Source of the DNA: Thiotrichaceae bacterium
GTDB lineage: Bacteria > Pseudomonadota > Gammaproteobacteria > Beggiatoales > Beggiatoaceae
Direction of reading: 5' to 3'
Assembly (NCBI GenBank): GCA_028688145.1
Contig: JAQTYU010000005.1
Coordinates: forward strand, 111,073-175,072
Length of the DNA: 64,000 bases
Part shown: piece by piece, positions 26,211 to 35,435 of the stretch
Layout of the letters: each line of letters opens with the position of its first letter
How positions within the stretch are numbered: position 1 is the stretch's first letter
Notes under the pieces: generated by a model
What the model was told of the DNA's origin: nothing
Databases searched by the model: none
The model's input: only the letters and a program-made list of their open reading frames with translations
Made by a program: the position numbers and the translations under genes

Positions 26211-29000
26211 ATGTATTTTCTAAAATATATCTTATTGATAATCCTGTTATCAATCACGAATCTGGTCAGTGCCGATTCGCAACTCAAATTATTGACTAAT
26301 CTACAACTGCTCTCAACAGAGAGTTTTACATCAATGATTCGAGACCCCCAGAATCCTGCCATTATTTATGGCATTACCCCCTCGAGAAATTCCGCTGTTG
26401 TCATCGGTGGTGCTTTGTATAAAAGCACGGATGCGGGAAAGCATTGGGCAGCGATTCATGTAGAGGGCGGTATTTTCCAGCTCGCGATTGATCCCAGCAA
26501 CAGTGATATTTTGTACGCAATACGCGACACCCAATTGATTAAAAGCATCAATGGAGGACTGACTTGGACGACGCTTGATTCTGGCTATAGCTATGTGGGG
26601 CAATACAGTGAAATCGTGATTCACCCCTTACAACCCACGGTGGTTTATGTGCGCTCGTCGGTTTCACTTTACAAAAGTACGGACTCAGGCAAGACATGGG
26701 CGCATTTGGCTTTACCCACAGCGCTGGTTCACACTTCCCACGAACCAGAATCAGCAAGTTTAGTCATTCCCCCAAACCATCCTGAACTGCTCTATCTGAT
26801 GATTAATAACCAGTTATTCCAAAGTGAAGATGCAGGGATAACTTGGCCCGAAGTGAAACAAAACTTAGTCGATCATGATAAGTTGCTGGGATATATTTTT
26901 CTGTTTAAAAAACTCTGGACAACACCGAGCCAACCCGATGTTTTATATTTGGATATATTCATATACAGGTATGCAACTTATAGCGATAGTAATCCGATCA
27001 CCTATAAAAGCCTTGATGGCGGTAAGACGTGGCAACAAATACCTTTTCCAAAAATGACCGATTGTGCGGTGGATTGTTATCGCGGTTTAATGGCTGTAGA
27101 CCCCTATCACAAAGGGGTGTTGTACAGTTCAGCACAATTAGCCAGCAGTGAATTTGTGGTCTATCGCAGTGTTGATGATGGCAATACTTGGGAGGTCATT
27201 TTCCGAACCTTAGCAGGTTTCCCTACAACAATTCTCAGCTCTCCTCAAAATACGGATAGTGTATTCCTCAGTGTGATCGGTGCACCCGTTGATAAATATA
27301 ATGACCGCTCAACCGACAATCCCATCGAAACTCGATTACGTCTTGCGGGTCAACTGCTGTCTACGGAAAATGCGGGTAAAACATGGACAGAAGTGGATAC
27401 TTCTTTTCGCTCAGTGATTGCACTTGGAAATCCTACATTTCATCCCACAACCCCCAAAATTTTCTATGCAATGGCACAAGATAAGAATATTTATCAAAGC
27501 GTTGACGGAGGGAAGACATTTCAAGCAATGCCTGGTTTTATCTCAGGTTTTTCAAATTACGCGCTGAATTTTCCCAATGACATGTTACTGGTCACTGAAA
27601 AAGCAGTTTTCGGATCGAGCTATCGTTGGATGAATCAAACATGGCAGACTTATCGCCCTGATGAATTAAAACAGGCACAGATAACTACAATCGGTTCTGA
27701 TTTGTATGCAATACATTACTTAACTAGTAGCTCAGGGAATGATTTCTGGATTCAACGGAGTCGTGATAACGGAGTCACATGGCAGGCTTTAACCTTAGGA
27801 AAAATTAGGTATTCAGATCAGTTAGTGGTACATCCCTTACAGAAAAATGTGCTCTACTCGGCTTATTTGAATGAAGATAGTTATAACTTAGCCTACCCAA
27901 CGAGACAGCCATTCATTTCTCAAAGTATTGATGATGGTATCACTTGGCAAGATATATCAGGTGATTTACCCAAAGTAACAGAGGGGGGCACTAGAATTTA
28001 CCAATTACTCCCCGACCCGCTGCAAAGTCACATCATTTATATTATTTACGATGGTTATTTATACAAAACCATCGACAATGGTGCGCATTGGAAACGCGTC
28101 GGTAGTGATCTGCTGCCACGACAAGCTTTTCGTGTATGGTTTGATCCTGAGAATTCACAAACGCTTTACTGTGCTAATGTTATCAGCAGCACCACAACTC
28201 AGCCTTTTATTTATAAAAGCACCGATGGCGGCGAAACTTGGCGTAATCCTACCCTGCAATTGCAAAACGAAAACGCCTACACAGCTTCTTTCAAAGCACT
28301 GCGTTTTTATCCCGACAGCGGCAAAATGATCTATATCGCTTCTACTAAAGATCGGACTTATAAAAGCGACGATGCGGAATCTTGGACCCCTATCACAGAT
28401 GCCGCTCAATTAGAACGCGATTCCCCTTCAGGAATGCTGCTTGCCGTTGATTTACCTTATCTGAATGTGACGGGAATTTATCGCGTAGAAAATATAGGAA
28501 ATGCGCTTCAAACCCCTGAAGATACGTCTACTAATGTGAGTAGTCCGAGTTCCGATAATCTCACTTTAGAAGTGCTCAATAAGCCTGCCCAAGCCGTGAT
28601 TACCGTCAAGGAAAATGAAAACATCAGCTTGCGGGCAAAGTTTGAGATTAATGATTCCGATACCTATCAACAGCCTGCGAGCTTATTTGTAGTTTCGCAG
28701 TTTCAGCCTGCAAACAGTGCGGATACTTATTGGTTTATGCAAACGGCGGATCACACTTGGCTACCTTGGGATGGAACGAATAACAATTTACAACCCGCTA
28801 AAGTCATCAGCCAATTACAAGTCGTGGAAACCTTAGATATTTTTACAGGTGCACCGCAAGGCTTGGTGGGCACGAGCACGATTTATACGGCTTATCGCCC
28901 GTGGGCGAGAGGAGTAGTCATGCTAAGAGATTCTGATGCTTTTGCACCAGCGATAATAACTTCCAATAAGAACACGCCTTTAGTGCTGAAAGTGGAATAA
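26211..29000 (+). CDS. Large secreted BNR-repeat (sortilin/VPS10-like propeller) protein 2
   Basis: ATG 26211 is chosen because AAAGGAG lies 8 bp upstream. Signal peptide about 1-21 (KYILLIILLSITNLVSA, cut before DSQ). About 12-13 BNR motifs run through residues 60-770: STDAGKHWAA, STDSGKTWAH, SEDAGITWPE, SLDGGKTWQQ, SVDDGNTWEV, SRDNGVTWQA, STDGGETWRN. The last 130 residues repeat the C-terminal domain of the protein at 22676-25789 (LFVVSQFQPANSADTYWFMQ, ETLDIFTGAPQGLVGTS, TPLVLKVE), with an inserted loop near the end. The two are diverged tandem paralogues. The gene ends 20 bp before a two-way terminator. Confidence 0.83.
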   Translation: MYFLKYILLIILLSITNLVSADSQLKLLTNLQLLSTESFTSMIRDPQNPAIIYGITPSRNSAVVIGGALYKSTDAGKHWAAIHVEGGIFQLAIDPSNSDILYAIRDTQLIKSINGGLTWTTLDSGYSYVGQYSEIVIHPLQPTVVYVRSSVSLYKSTDSGKTWAHLALPTALVHTSHEPESASLVIPPNHPELLYLMINNQLFQSEDAGITWPEVKQNLVDHDKLLGYIFLFKKLWTTPSQPDVLYLDIFIYRYATYSDSNPITYKSLDGGKTWQQIPFPKMTDCAVDCYRGLMAVDPYHKGVLYSSAQLASSEFVVYRSVDDGNTWEVIFRTLAGFPTTILSSPQNTDSVFLSVIGAPVDKYNDRSTDNPIETRLRLAGQLLSTENAGKTWTEVDTSFRSVIALGNPTFHPTTPKIFYAMAQDKNIYQSVDGGKTFQAMPGFISGFSNYALNFPNDMLLVTEKAVFGSSYRWMNQTWQTYRPDELKQAQITTIGSDLYAIHYLTSSSGNDFWIQRSRDNGVTWQALTLGKIRYSDQLVVHPLQKNVLYSAYLNEDSYNLAYPTRQPFISQSIDDGITWQDISGDLPKVTEGGTRIYQLLPDPLQSHIIYIIYDGYLYKTIDNGAHWKRVGSDLLPRQAFRVWFDPENSQTLYCANVISSTTTQPFIYKSTDGGETWRNPTLQLQNENAYTASFKALRFYPDSGKMIYIASTKDRTYKSDDAESWTPITDAAQLERDSPSGMLLAVDLPYLNVTGIYRVENIGNALQTPEDTSTNVSSPSSDNLTLEVLNKPAQAVITVKENENISLRAKFEINDSDTYQQPASLFVVSQFQPANSADTYWFMQTADHTWLPWDGTNNNLQPAKVISQLQVVETLDIFTGAPQGLVGTSTIYTAYRPWARGVVMLRDSDAFAPAIITSNKNTPLVLKVE

Positions 29001-29017
29001 AGCGTTTTCCGCAGCAT

Positions 29018-29068
29018 AAAAAAACCGCACTTTCCTATTTTTACCGAGATTGGAAAGCGCGGTTTTTC
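29018..29068. terminator. Bidirectional terminator between BNR protein 2 and ETF-QO
   Basis: AAAAAACCGCACTTTCC pairs with GGAAAGCGCGGTTTTT (short internal mismatch). There are A residues on the left and T residues on the right, so it can serve both converging genes. Confidence 0.88.
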
Positions 29069-29079
29069 AATTCACCCGT

Positions 29080-30711
29080 TTACATATTGGGATAATTGGG
29101 ACCGCCGCCACCTTCGGGCACGACCCAATTAATATTCTGCGTTGGGTCTTTAATATCGCAAGTTTTGCAATGCACGCAGTTTTGCGCATTAATTTGCAAA
29201 CGCGCCTGCTCATTTTCCTGCACGATTTCGTAAACTCCCGCAGGGCAAAAACGCTGTTCAGGCGAATCATATTTTGCCAAATTAATGCTAATCGGCACGG
29301 TGGCATCTTTCAACTTCAAATGCGCGGGCTGATTTTCTTCGTGGTTGGTATTGGAAATAAACACCGAAGATAATTTGTCAAACGTGACCTTGCCATCAGG
29401 TTTGGGATATTCAATTTTCTGGCAGAAACGCGCTTCTTTCAAAGCCAGATGGTCGTCGTGATGGTGCAAAGTCCACGGCGCACGTCCTCTGAAAACATAA
29501 GTATCCAGCGCGGAATACGCCAACGCCACCCACAACCCCCAACGGAACGAAGGGCGAATATTGCGCACGGTGTAAAGCTCATCCCACAACCAACTCTTTT
29601 CCAAAGCTGTGCGATAATTACTGACTTCGCCAAGCAAATCTTCATGGGTTTTGAGATGTTCAAAAATCGCCTCAGCCGCCAACATCCCCGATTTCATTGC
29701 GGTGTGCGAGCCTTTAATTTTCGGCACATTTAAAAATCCTGCCGCATCACCAATCAACAAACCGCCTTTAAAGCTGAGTTTTGGAATGGATTGGAAACCG
29801 CCTTCACTCAAAGCACGCGCCCCATAAGCAATACGCCGCCCACCCTCGAGCACCGCACGAATCGCAGGATGATTTTTATAACGTTGAAATTCCTCAAACG
29901 GGTTTAAATACGGATTTTCATAATCCAAACCAATCACAAAACCCAAGGCGACTTGGTTATTTTCCAGATGGTATAAAAATGAGCCGCCATAAGTTTTAGT
30001 ATCCAAAGGATAACCGATGGTGTGCACGATTTTCCCAAGCTGATGCTGAGCGGGCGGCACTTCCCATAATTCTTTAATCCCAATCCCGTAAGTTTGCGGA
30101 TCAACGCCGTCGCGCAGTTTGAAACGTTCAAACAGGGTTTTAGTTAAAGAGCCGCGACAACCTTCAGCAAATAAGGTCTGTTTGGCGTGTAATTCAACCC
30201 CGACTTGATAGCTGTCAGTGGGTTTGCCATCTTTGCCAATGCCCATGTCGCCCGTCGCCACGCCTTTGACGCTGCCATCTTCGTTATATAACACTTCAGC
30301 AGCGGCAAAACCTGCATAAATTTCAACGCCTAAATCTTCGGCTTGTTTTGCCAACCAACGGCACAAATTTGCAAGACTAATAATGTAATTACCGTGGTTG
30401 CTCATTTGCGGTGGGGTGGGCAGGTGGAAAGATTTTTTCTCATTCAAAAATAAGAAATTATCTTCTTGGGCAGGCGTGTTTAAAGGTGCGCCCTTTTCTT
30501 TCCAATCGGGAATTAATTCATCCAGCGCGTGCGGTTCAAACACTGCACCTGATAAAATGTGTGCGCCGACTTCTGAACCTTTTTCAATCACGCAAACACT
30601 GAGTTCTTGCCCTTGTGCTTCATTTAATTGCACGAGGCGAATCGCTGCGGAAAGTCCCGCAATGCCCGCCCCCACAATCACGACATCATATTCCATCACG
30701 TCGCGTTCCAT
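29080..30711 (-). CDS. Electron transfer flavoprotein-ubiquinone oxidoreductase
   Basis: A 543-residue enzyme. The FAD-binding motif is at the N terminus ([19 protein letters not shown]); [20 protein letters not shown] and [15 protein letters not shown] are family motifs; [20 protein letters not shown] is the second FAD segment. The C terminus has a ferredoxin-type cluster site: RFCPAGVYE, then [19 protein letters not shown], supplying four cysteines for one 4Fe-4S cluster. It moves electrons from reduced ETF to ubiquinone at the inner membrane, linking acyl-CoA and amine dehydrogenases to respiration. GAGGAG lies 10 bp before the ATG. The ETF subunits are not next to it. Confidence 0.94.
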   Translation of the reverse strand: MERDVMEYDVVIVGAGIAGLSAAIRLVQLNEAQGQELSVCVIEKGSEVGAHILSGAVFEPHALDELIPDWKEKGAPLNTPAQEDNFLFLNEKKSFHLPTPPQMSNHGNYIISLANLCRWLAKQAEDLGVEIYAGFAAAEVLYNEDGSVKGVATGDMGIGKDGKPTDSYQVGVELHAKQTLFAEGCRGSLTKTLFERFKLRDGVDPQTYGIGIKELWEVPPAQHQLGKIVHTIGYPLDTKTYGGSFLYHLENNQVALGFVIGLDYENPYLNPFEEFQRYKNHPAIRAVLEGGRRIAYGARALSEGGFQSIPKLSFKGGLLIGDAAGFLNVPKIKGSHTAMKSGMLAAEAIFEHLKTHEDLLGEVSNYRTALEKSWLWDELYTVRNIRPSFRWGLWVALAYSALDTYVFRGRAPWTLHHHDDHLALKEARFCQKIEYPKPDGKVTFDKLSSVFISNTNHEENQPAHLKLKDATVPISINLAKYDSPEQRFCPAGVYEIVQENEQARLQINAQNCVHCKTCDIKDPTQNINWVVPEGGGGPNYPNM

Positions 30712-31007
30712 AATTTCGCACTCCTCTCGATATGCACTTTCATAATTATTGTTTTATAATCAATGCAATAGCTTTAGCTTAGCAAATATAAAATTTACGC
30801 AATTTATATTTTCAAAGCCTTGTGCTGTTGCTTGATTAGTATAACGAAAATTGAGAGCTGATAGTTTATGCAGGGCGGCTAAATTTTGTACTGTTTCCCT
30901 GATGCAAAGCCTTGACAAGCTTTAGTAAGCTGCTTAGAATACGCCGCTCGATTGGATGCGGTTGCGTGGTTTTCTGGAATATTTTTTAGAAAATTGACGA
31001 CGAATGC
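30712..31007. other. Intergenic upstream of tRNA-Asn and ETF-QO
   Basis: About 300 bp, A+T rich. It holds the ETF-QO promoter (minus strand, not located by eye) and precedes the tRNA promoter. No gene seen. Confidence 0.45.
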
Positions 31008-31036
31008 TTGACAGATTACAAAGTTAAGACTAAAAT
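31008..31036 (+). promoter_or_regulatory. Sigma-70 promoter of tRNA-Asn
   Basis: TTGACA (31008-31013), 17 bp spacer, TAAAAT (31031-31036). It lies about 25 bp before the tRNA and is the best -35/-10 match nearby. Confidence 0.8.
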
Positions 31037-31060
31037 AGCAGCTTCATATCGTTAGCCAGT

Positions 31061-31136
31061 TCCTTGGTAGCTCAGCAGGTAGAGCAGGTGACTGTTAATC
31101 ACCGGGTCGGCGGTTCGAGCCCGTCCCAAGGAGCCA
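31061..31136 (+). tRNA. tRNA-Asn (anticodon GTT)
   Basis: The cloverleaf can be drawn in full: acceptor TCCTTGG with CCAAGGA, D arm GCTC/GAGC, anticodon stem GGTGA/TCACC with loop CTGTTAA (anticodon GTT at 31094-31096), T arm GGCGG-TTCGAGC-CCGTC, discriminator G and encoded CCA. It is a single tRNA gene with its own promoter and terminator. Confidence 0.97.
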
Positions 31137-31178
31137 ATTTTGATTCCCAATCAACTTGGCGAAATCAAACAGAATTTT

Positions 31179-31217
31179 GAAAGCCCCGTATTCACAAGAT
31201 GCGGGGCTTTTTTTATG
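31179..31217 (+). terminator. Rho-independent terminator of tRNA-Asn
   Basis: AAAGCCCCG pairs with CGGGGCTTT around a 12-13 nt loop, followed by a run of T residues. It lies about 45 bp after the tRNA. Confidence 0.92.
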
Positions 31218-31277
31218 CTTCACTGCGCTCTTAAACCGATTACTAGAATGTAGCCCGTATGCAGCGTAGCGGAATGT

Positions 31278-31376
31278 GGGGGATTTAAAATTTAACTGCG
31301 CCCCCAACCCCCTAAAGGGGGCTAAAGATAAAATAATCGATGTTTAGCCCCCTTTAGGGGGTTGGGGGCGCAGTCA
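31278..31376. repeat. Dispersed palindromic repeat, full inverted pair
   Basis: Left arm gcgcccccaaccccctaaag and right arm tttagccccctttagggggt plus tgggggcgc are near-perfect inverted repeats around a 20-25 bp A+T spacer. This is one of the two clearest copies of the family in the window. It lies between tRNA-Asn and the convergent minC. Confidence 0.92.
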
Positions 31377-31381
31377 AAATC

Positions 31382-32095
31382 CTAACGCGGATACGGCTCA
31401 AGCACCTGAATTTTCAATTGTTCTTCTTCGCAATAAATTTGGGCTGCTTTGCCGCGCATGGTCTCGGGAATGTCATCACTGATTTGATATTGTCCTGCGA
31501 TAGACACCAGTTCGGGGTCTAAATGTTGGCAAAAAATTCGCGCCTGCACATCCCCATTCACCCCCGCCAACGCCCGCCCGCGCAAAGTGCCATACACATG
31601 AATATGACGATGCGCCAACACTTCCGCACCCGCGCTCACTGTCGATAAAATAATTAAATCTCCATGTGGTGCAAACACTTGCTGTCCTGAACGCACGGGC
31701 TGGGTAATAATTTTTGCAGCGGCATTATTGGGCGTTGCTTCACGACGGCTGGATTTTTCTTTCGCCTCGGGCAAAATCCCCAGCCCTAATTTTATCGCTT
31801 CGGCTTGTTGTTCAAGATTTCCCCCGCGAATGGCAACAGGCATTAAACGGTGTTGGCGCAAAAATTCGACCAAACTGTTCAATGAAAAACTCAGCGGTTC
31901 AGGCGTATGCAATTCAAGAACAAGGGGGGCATTTTGGAAAAATTGGGGGGCTTGGGTCAGCTTTTCGAGTAGTTGGGCGCATAACACATCATAATCATTC
32001 TGGAAAATACGCAGCACTAATAAACTGAGTAAGTTGCCTTTCAACTCGAAGGCAGGACTGGGAGTCAATGCACTGGGCATAATTGCGTTCATCAT
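31382..32095 (-). CDS. minC: Septum site-determining protein MinC
   Basis: A 237-residue division inhibitor. The N-terminal domain (about 15-110) contains FELKGNLLSLLVLRI and FFQNAPLVLEL; the C-terminal beta-helix carries the family signature VRSGQQVFAPHGDLIILSTV, SAGAEVLAHRHIHVYGTLRG, RALAGVNGDVQARIFCQHLD, ELVSIAGQYQ. MinC bound to MinD blocks FtsZ polymerisation away from midcell. Normally minC is followed by minD and minE; here a repeat and an opposing tRNA follow, so minC stands alone in this region. The start could also be the ATG at 32080. Confidence 0.93.
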   Translation of the reverse strand: MMNAIMPSALTPSPAFELKGNLLSLLVLRIFQNDYDVLCAQLLEKLTQAPQFFQNAPLVLELHTPEPLSFSLNSLVEFLRQHRLMPVAIRGGNLEQQAEAIKLGLGILPEAKEKSSRREATPNNAAAKIITQPVRSGQQVFAPHGDLIILSTVSAGAEVLAHRHIHVYGTLRGRALAGVNGDVQARIFCQHLDPELVSIAGQYQISDDIPETMRGKAAQIYCEEEQLKIQVLEPYPR

Positions 32096-32170
32096 TATTA
32101 CAAAAAATTAGGGGAGTTTCCTGAGAGGACAGGATATTTATTGTTATCAGTTTAATCAATCGCTTATGTC

Positions 32171-32211
32171 AAATAACGCGCCATTTTTACTTAAAAATGA
32201 CGCGCTATTTT
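32171..32211. terminator. Hairpin between Sel1-repeat gene and minC
   Basis: AACGCGCCATTTTT, 4-nt loop, AAAAATGACGCGCTATT. It lies just after the Sel1-repeat stop codon on the minus strand. The T tract is short, so termination is likely but not certain. Confidence 0.55.
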
Positions 32212-32220
32212 CACACAGGA

Positions 32221-33147
32221 CTATTCTTCTTTAGCAGCGGGGGCGGCTTTTTGTTGTTGTGCGGCGGCGGCAGCGGGAACACGTTCTTTAATCCAAGCCT
32301 TGGCGAGTGCTTCACCTTTGGCTAATTGTTCTTTGGATAAAGATTGTTGTAATTGTTCCCGCCCTTTTAACGCAATCGGGTGTTGTTGCACGGAGGCTAG
32401 TAAAACCCATTTGTACGCTTGTACGGGGTCTTTCTTCACGCCTTGCCCTTCAAAATACATCAAGGCTAAATTATTTTGTGCATCGGGTTGACCTTGATCG
32501 GCGGCAGCGGTGAAATATTTAGCGGCTTTAGCGGCATCTTTTTTCACGCCCAATCCACGCAAATATAAACCCCCTAAATTATATTGTGCATCAGGATATT
32601 CTTGTGCAACCGCTTTTTGATACCAGTAAATGGCTTTAGCATAATCTTGTTTAATGCCACCTTCGCCACGTTCATACATCAAACCTAAGTTAAATTGTGA
32701 TTCTACATAGCCTTGATCAGCGGCTTTTTTAAACCATCCAATAGCCTTGTTGAAATCTTGTTCAATGCCTTCACCACCGCCTAAGTACATTACGCCCACA
32801 TTGTGTTGTGCAATCGCATGACCTTGGCTTGCCGATTTTAAGAACCATTGCAAGCCATTCTTCAAATTACGTGGCACGCCTTTACCCATGACATTTAACA
32901 AGGCGAGGCTGTATTGTGCGTCGGGGTTGCCTTTGTTGGCTTCTTTGGTGACTTCATCCACCAGTTGCTTAACCTTTTTTTCGTCGATTTTTGGCGGTTG
33001 TTTAGCAGCGGGGGCTTCGGCGGGCGTTTCAGTTTTGGGTGCTTCTGTTTGTTCAGGAGCTGCGGCGGCTTCTTCACCTTCTTCAGCCCAAACAGGCGTT
33101 ATACAAGCGGTTAATAATGCGCCTATCAAGGCATTGCGTAAACGCAT
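32221..33147 (-). CDS. Periplasmic Sel1-repeat (TPR-like) protein
   Basis: A 308-residue exported protein. Signal peptide 1-21 (MRLRNALIGALLTACITPVWA, first 20 residues diagnostic), then a low-complexity Ala/Glu/Pro linker to about 50. Five Sel1 repeats follow at about 75-255: AQYSLALLNVMGKGV, AQHNVGVMYLGGGEG, SQFNLGLMYERGEGG, AQYNLGGLYLRGLGV and AQNNLALMYFEGQGV, each followed by a WFKKAADQG-like helix. The C terminus is Ala/Lys-rich. Sel1 proteins act as adaptors, but no partner is indicated. Confidence 0.88.
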   Translation of the reverse strand: MRLRNALIGALLTACITPVWAEEGEEAAAAPEQTEAPKTETPAEAPAAKQPPKIDEKKVKQLVDEVTKEANKGNPDAQYSLALLNVMGKGVPRNLKNGLQWFLKSASQGHAIAQHNVGVMYLGGGEGIEQDFNKAIGWFKKAADQGYVESQFNLGLMYERGEGGIKQDYAKAIYWYQKAVAQEYPDAQYNLGGLYLRGLGVKKDAAKAAKYFTAAADQGQPDAQNNLALMYFEGQGVKKDPVQAYKWVLLASVQQHPIALKGREQLQQSLSKEQLAKGEALAKAWIKERVPAAAAAQQQKAAPAAKEE

Positions 33148-33208
33148 GGGTCATTTCTCCAGATTTTTTAAAGGAATTTATAGCAGGATTTAAGAATGGC
33201 AGAGGTAC

Positions 33209-33637
33209 TTAGCTCGCGTTACGCAGCCGAATAATAATATCCACTCCAGCGGTTTGTGTCCCTGCAGGAATTTGTGGATACGCGGTTAAATTGAGTTGTT
33301 CGCAGGCAATATCGGTTAATACGCCGCTGTCTTCATTGTAGAAATGATGATGGGGCGCGGTGTTGGAATCATAAAACACTTTGCTGGGGTCAACGATAAC
33401 TTGTCGAATCAAGCCTTTTTCCACAAACAAGCCCAAGGTATTGTAAACCGTGGCTTTGGAAACGCTGCTGCTGGTTTGATTGAAATGCGCGAGAATATCG
33501 TCTGCTGAAAGGTGCTGATGTTGTGCGAACAACAGCCCCGCGATGTCGACGCGCTGCTGGGTTGGCATAATCCCAAACTGACGTAACAACTGCAAGACGG
33601 CATCTTTTGCCAAGGGCGTTATCAGTAAGCTATTCAT
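33209..33637 (-). CDS. Fur-family transcriptional regulator (Irr/PerR-like)
   Basis: A 142-residue regulator. The winged helix is at 15-90 (RQFGIMPTQQRVDIAGLLF, SVSKATVYNTLGLFVEKGLI), followed by the metal-sensing segment SNTAPHHHFYNEDSGVLTDI with three histidines in a row. The paired CxxC motifs of zinc-structured Fur are absent; a single Cys lies in DIACEQ. The DPSKVFYDSNT-HHHFYNED combination is close to the Irr/PerR branch, which senses haem or peroxide rather than simply iron. Its targets are unknown. It lies next to a DnaA-box region rather than an iron-uptake gene. Confidence 0.88.
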   Translation of the reverse strand: MNSLLITPLAKDAVLQLLRQFGIMPTQQRVDIAGLLFAQHQHLSADDILAHFNQTSSSVSKATVYNTLGLFVEKGLIRQVIVDPSKVFYDSNTAPHHHFYNEDSGVLTDIACEQLNLTAYPQIPAGTQTAGVDIIIRLRNAS

Positions 33638-33839
33638 GCCGCTAAGTATAGTGTGTTCTTATGTTGAAAATCTAGGCTTAGAATGACTTTTATCGTGCGG
33701 GGTGGGGTTTATTGTGGTGAAGTTGGTAGAACTCAAAAATAATATCTACCACAAATTATTCTGGATACAGGAGCGTAGGAACGAGATAAATACTCATCGT
33801 ATTTGTGTAGATACCTATAATTTTCAAATGGAGAAAATC

Positions 33840-33975
33840 TTATCCACCAGCCTGTGCATAAGCTGTTAGTAACTTGTGGATAAGTTGTGAGTAAGTTGTG
33901 GAAACTGCCGTTTTCAGAGCCGCTCGCAAGAGATTTACACAAAGTTATTAACAGCTTTTGAGAAAGTTATCCACA
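33840..33975. other. Cluster of DnaA boxes (candidate oriC or DnaA-titration site)
   Basis: Three exact TTATNCACA boxes: 33853-33861 (reverse, TTATGCACA), 33875-33883 (reverse, TTATCCACA) and 33967-33975 (forward, TTATCCACA). There is a one-mismatch box at 33840-33848 (TTATCCACC) and weaker ones near 33887, 33897 and 33933. The cluster lies in a 460-bp gene-free gap between fur and ftsW. Just beyond it (33990-34080) is a strongly A+T-rich stretch that could serve as an unwinding element. dnaA, dnaN, rpmH and mnmG, the usual oriC neighbours, are not in the window. The rest of the gap (33638-33839) shows nothing recognisable. Confidence 0.65.
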
Positions 33976-34103
33976 GCTTATTCTTTCAATAACCCACTAT
34001 TTTTAAAATAAAAAACTGAGTTACTAACAGTTTTGCACCGCCTAGTATTAACAATCTTTTCTTTTATATATCTAATAATGTTAAGAGCACTGTGCAAAAC
34101 TTT

Positions 34104-35321
34104 TTAAACCCCGCGCTTTGGAAAAACCGCCAACTGATTTTCATAATCAATGCGAATCAAAATCGCCAACATCACACAGGCGATTAACATGCTAGAGCCG
34201 CCATAGCTCATAAATGGCAGGGTTAAACCTTTGGTTGGTAATAAACCCATATTCACCCCCAAATTAATCCCCGCCTGCAAACCAATCGCCAAACCAATGC
34301 CATAACTCACATACGCCGCATAATGCAGCCCTAAACGTTCTGCCTGCATTGCCACGGTGAAAGCGCGTAACACCAGCCACGCAAACAAAGCAATCACCAG
34401 CACCACGCCGATTAAGCCAAATTCTTCCGCTAAAATAGCGAACAGGAAATCGGTGTGCGCCTCGGGCAAATAACTGAGTTTTTGCACACTGTTCCCCAAA
34501 CCCACGCCAAACAATTCACCGCGCCCAATCGCAATCAAGGCTTGAATTAACTGAAACCCCTTGTTGAAAGGGTCAGCCCACGGATTCATAAAGCTGGCTA
34601 AACGTCCGATACGATACGGCGCAATTAATAGCACCAAACCCAAAGCCAAACCCACCACCGTCACCCACAGCAAAAATTGGCGCATCGGCACGCCCGCAAG
34701 AAATAACATCCCCAATACCGTGACAAACATCACCACGGTTGCGCCGTAATCGGGTTCTAACAGCAGTAAACAGGTAATCACACAAACCACTAGCATCGGC
34801 TTGATAAAACCGCTCATCGCGGCTCTCACTTCGACACTGCGCCGAATCAAATAACCTGCCATGAATAAAATGATGAATAATTTCATCGGTTCAGACGGCT
34901 GCAAATTGAAAAAGCCCAAACTAATCCAGCGCATACTGCCATTCACTTCGCGCCCAATGTGCGGAATCACCACTAAAATTAATAAAGCGATGCCTATAAA
35001 TAACAGTGAAATATTAATACGTTGCCAAAGTTTCAACGGGAATTGCAGCACCAGCATTGCCAATATTAAACCCACCAAGCTGTAAATACTTTGTCGCCAG
35101 AAATAATAAAGCGGGTCGTTGAATTTGACTGCGGCAATATTCATCGAAGTGGAAGCCACCATCAACAAACCAAGCAAAGACAGTGCGAATCCGCAAAAGA
35201 TAAACCCGAAGTTATAACTGGGCTTGGGCGTTTGTACGCCTTCGTTGCTGGTGAAAAGCGGGATTTTTAGTGAGAACATAAGGTGAGTAAACAACTTGAA
35301 ATTATTACGATAAAAAATCAT
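34104..35321 (-). CDS. ftsW: Peptidoglycan polymerase FtsW (SEDS family)
   Basis: A SEDS protein of 405 residues with about ten membrane helices. Family motifs: VASTSMNIAAVKFNDPLYYF, GREVNGSMRWISLGFFNLQP-type loop (GSMRWISLG), SEPMKLFIILFMA, PDYGATVVMF, AHTDFLFAILAEEFGLIG and NINMGLLPTKGLTLPFMSYG. The last is the FtsW/RodA signature with the conserved LPF-SYGGSS. FtsW polymerises septal peptidoglycan with FtsI. The start could be the ATG at 35279, as the first 14 residues are not conserved and neither site has a good ribosome motif. It is outside any dcw cluster visible here, unusual for ftsW; RodA is an alternative, but the AHTDF and NMGLLPTKG motifs favour FtsW. Confidence 0.88.
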   Translation of the reverse strand: MIFYRNNFKLFTHLMFSLKIPLFTSNEGVQTPKPSYNFGFIFCGFALSLLGLLMVASTSMNIAAVKFNDPLYYFWRQSIYSLVGLILAMLVLQFPLKLWQRINISLLFIGIALLILVVIPHIGREVNGSMRWISLGFFNLQPSEPMKLFIILFMAGYLIRRSVEVRAAMSGFIKPMLVVCVITCLLLLEPDYGATVVMFVTVLGMLFLAGVPMRQFLLWVTVVGLALGLVLLIAPYRIGRLASFMNPWADPFNKGFQLIQALIAIGRGELFGVGLGNSVQKLSYLPEAHTDFLFAILAEEFGLIGVVLVIALFAWLVLRAFTVAMQAERLGLHYAAYVSYGIGLAIGLQAGINLGVNMGLLPTKGLTLPFMSYGGSSMLIACVMLAILIRIDYENQLAVFPKRGV

Positions 35322-35357
35322 TCATTAAAAAATTTGTCGTTAATAATTTTGAGGGGG

Positions 35358-35396
35358 AAAAACAAAACAGCCCTCTTCATAAAAATCGGAGGGCTG
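35358..35396 (-). terminator. Terminator after galU
   Basis: On the minus strand: CAGCCCTC, loop of about 13 nt, GAGGGCTG, then TTTTGTTTTT. It separates galU from ftsW, so ftsW needs its own promoter. Confidence 0.85.
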
Positions 35397-35435
35397 AGAG
35401 TTTGGGTATTAACACATCTGTTCGTTAAAACAGTT

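Noticed and set aside
31061..31136. Possible integration site at tRNA-Asn
   Set aside because: No integrase and no duplicated tRNA 3' end is seen nearby.
33733..33942. 69-codon minus-strand frame across the DnaA boxes
   Set aside because: The boxes explain the sequence better; the translation resembles nothing known.
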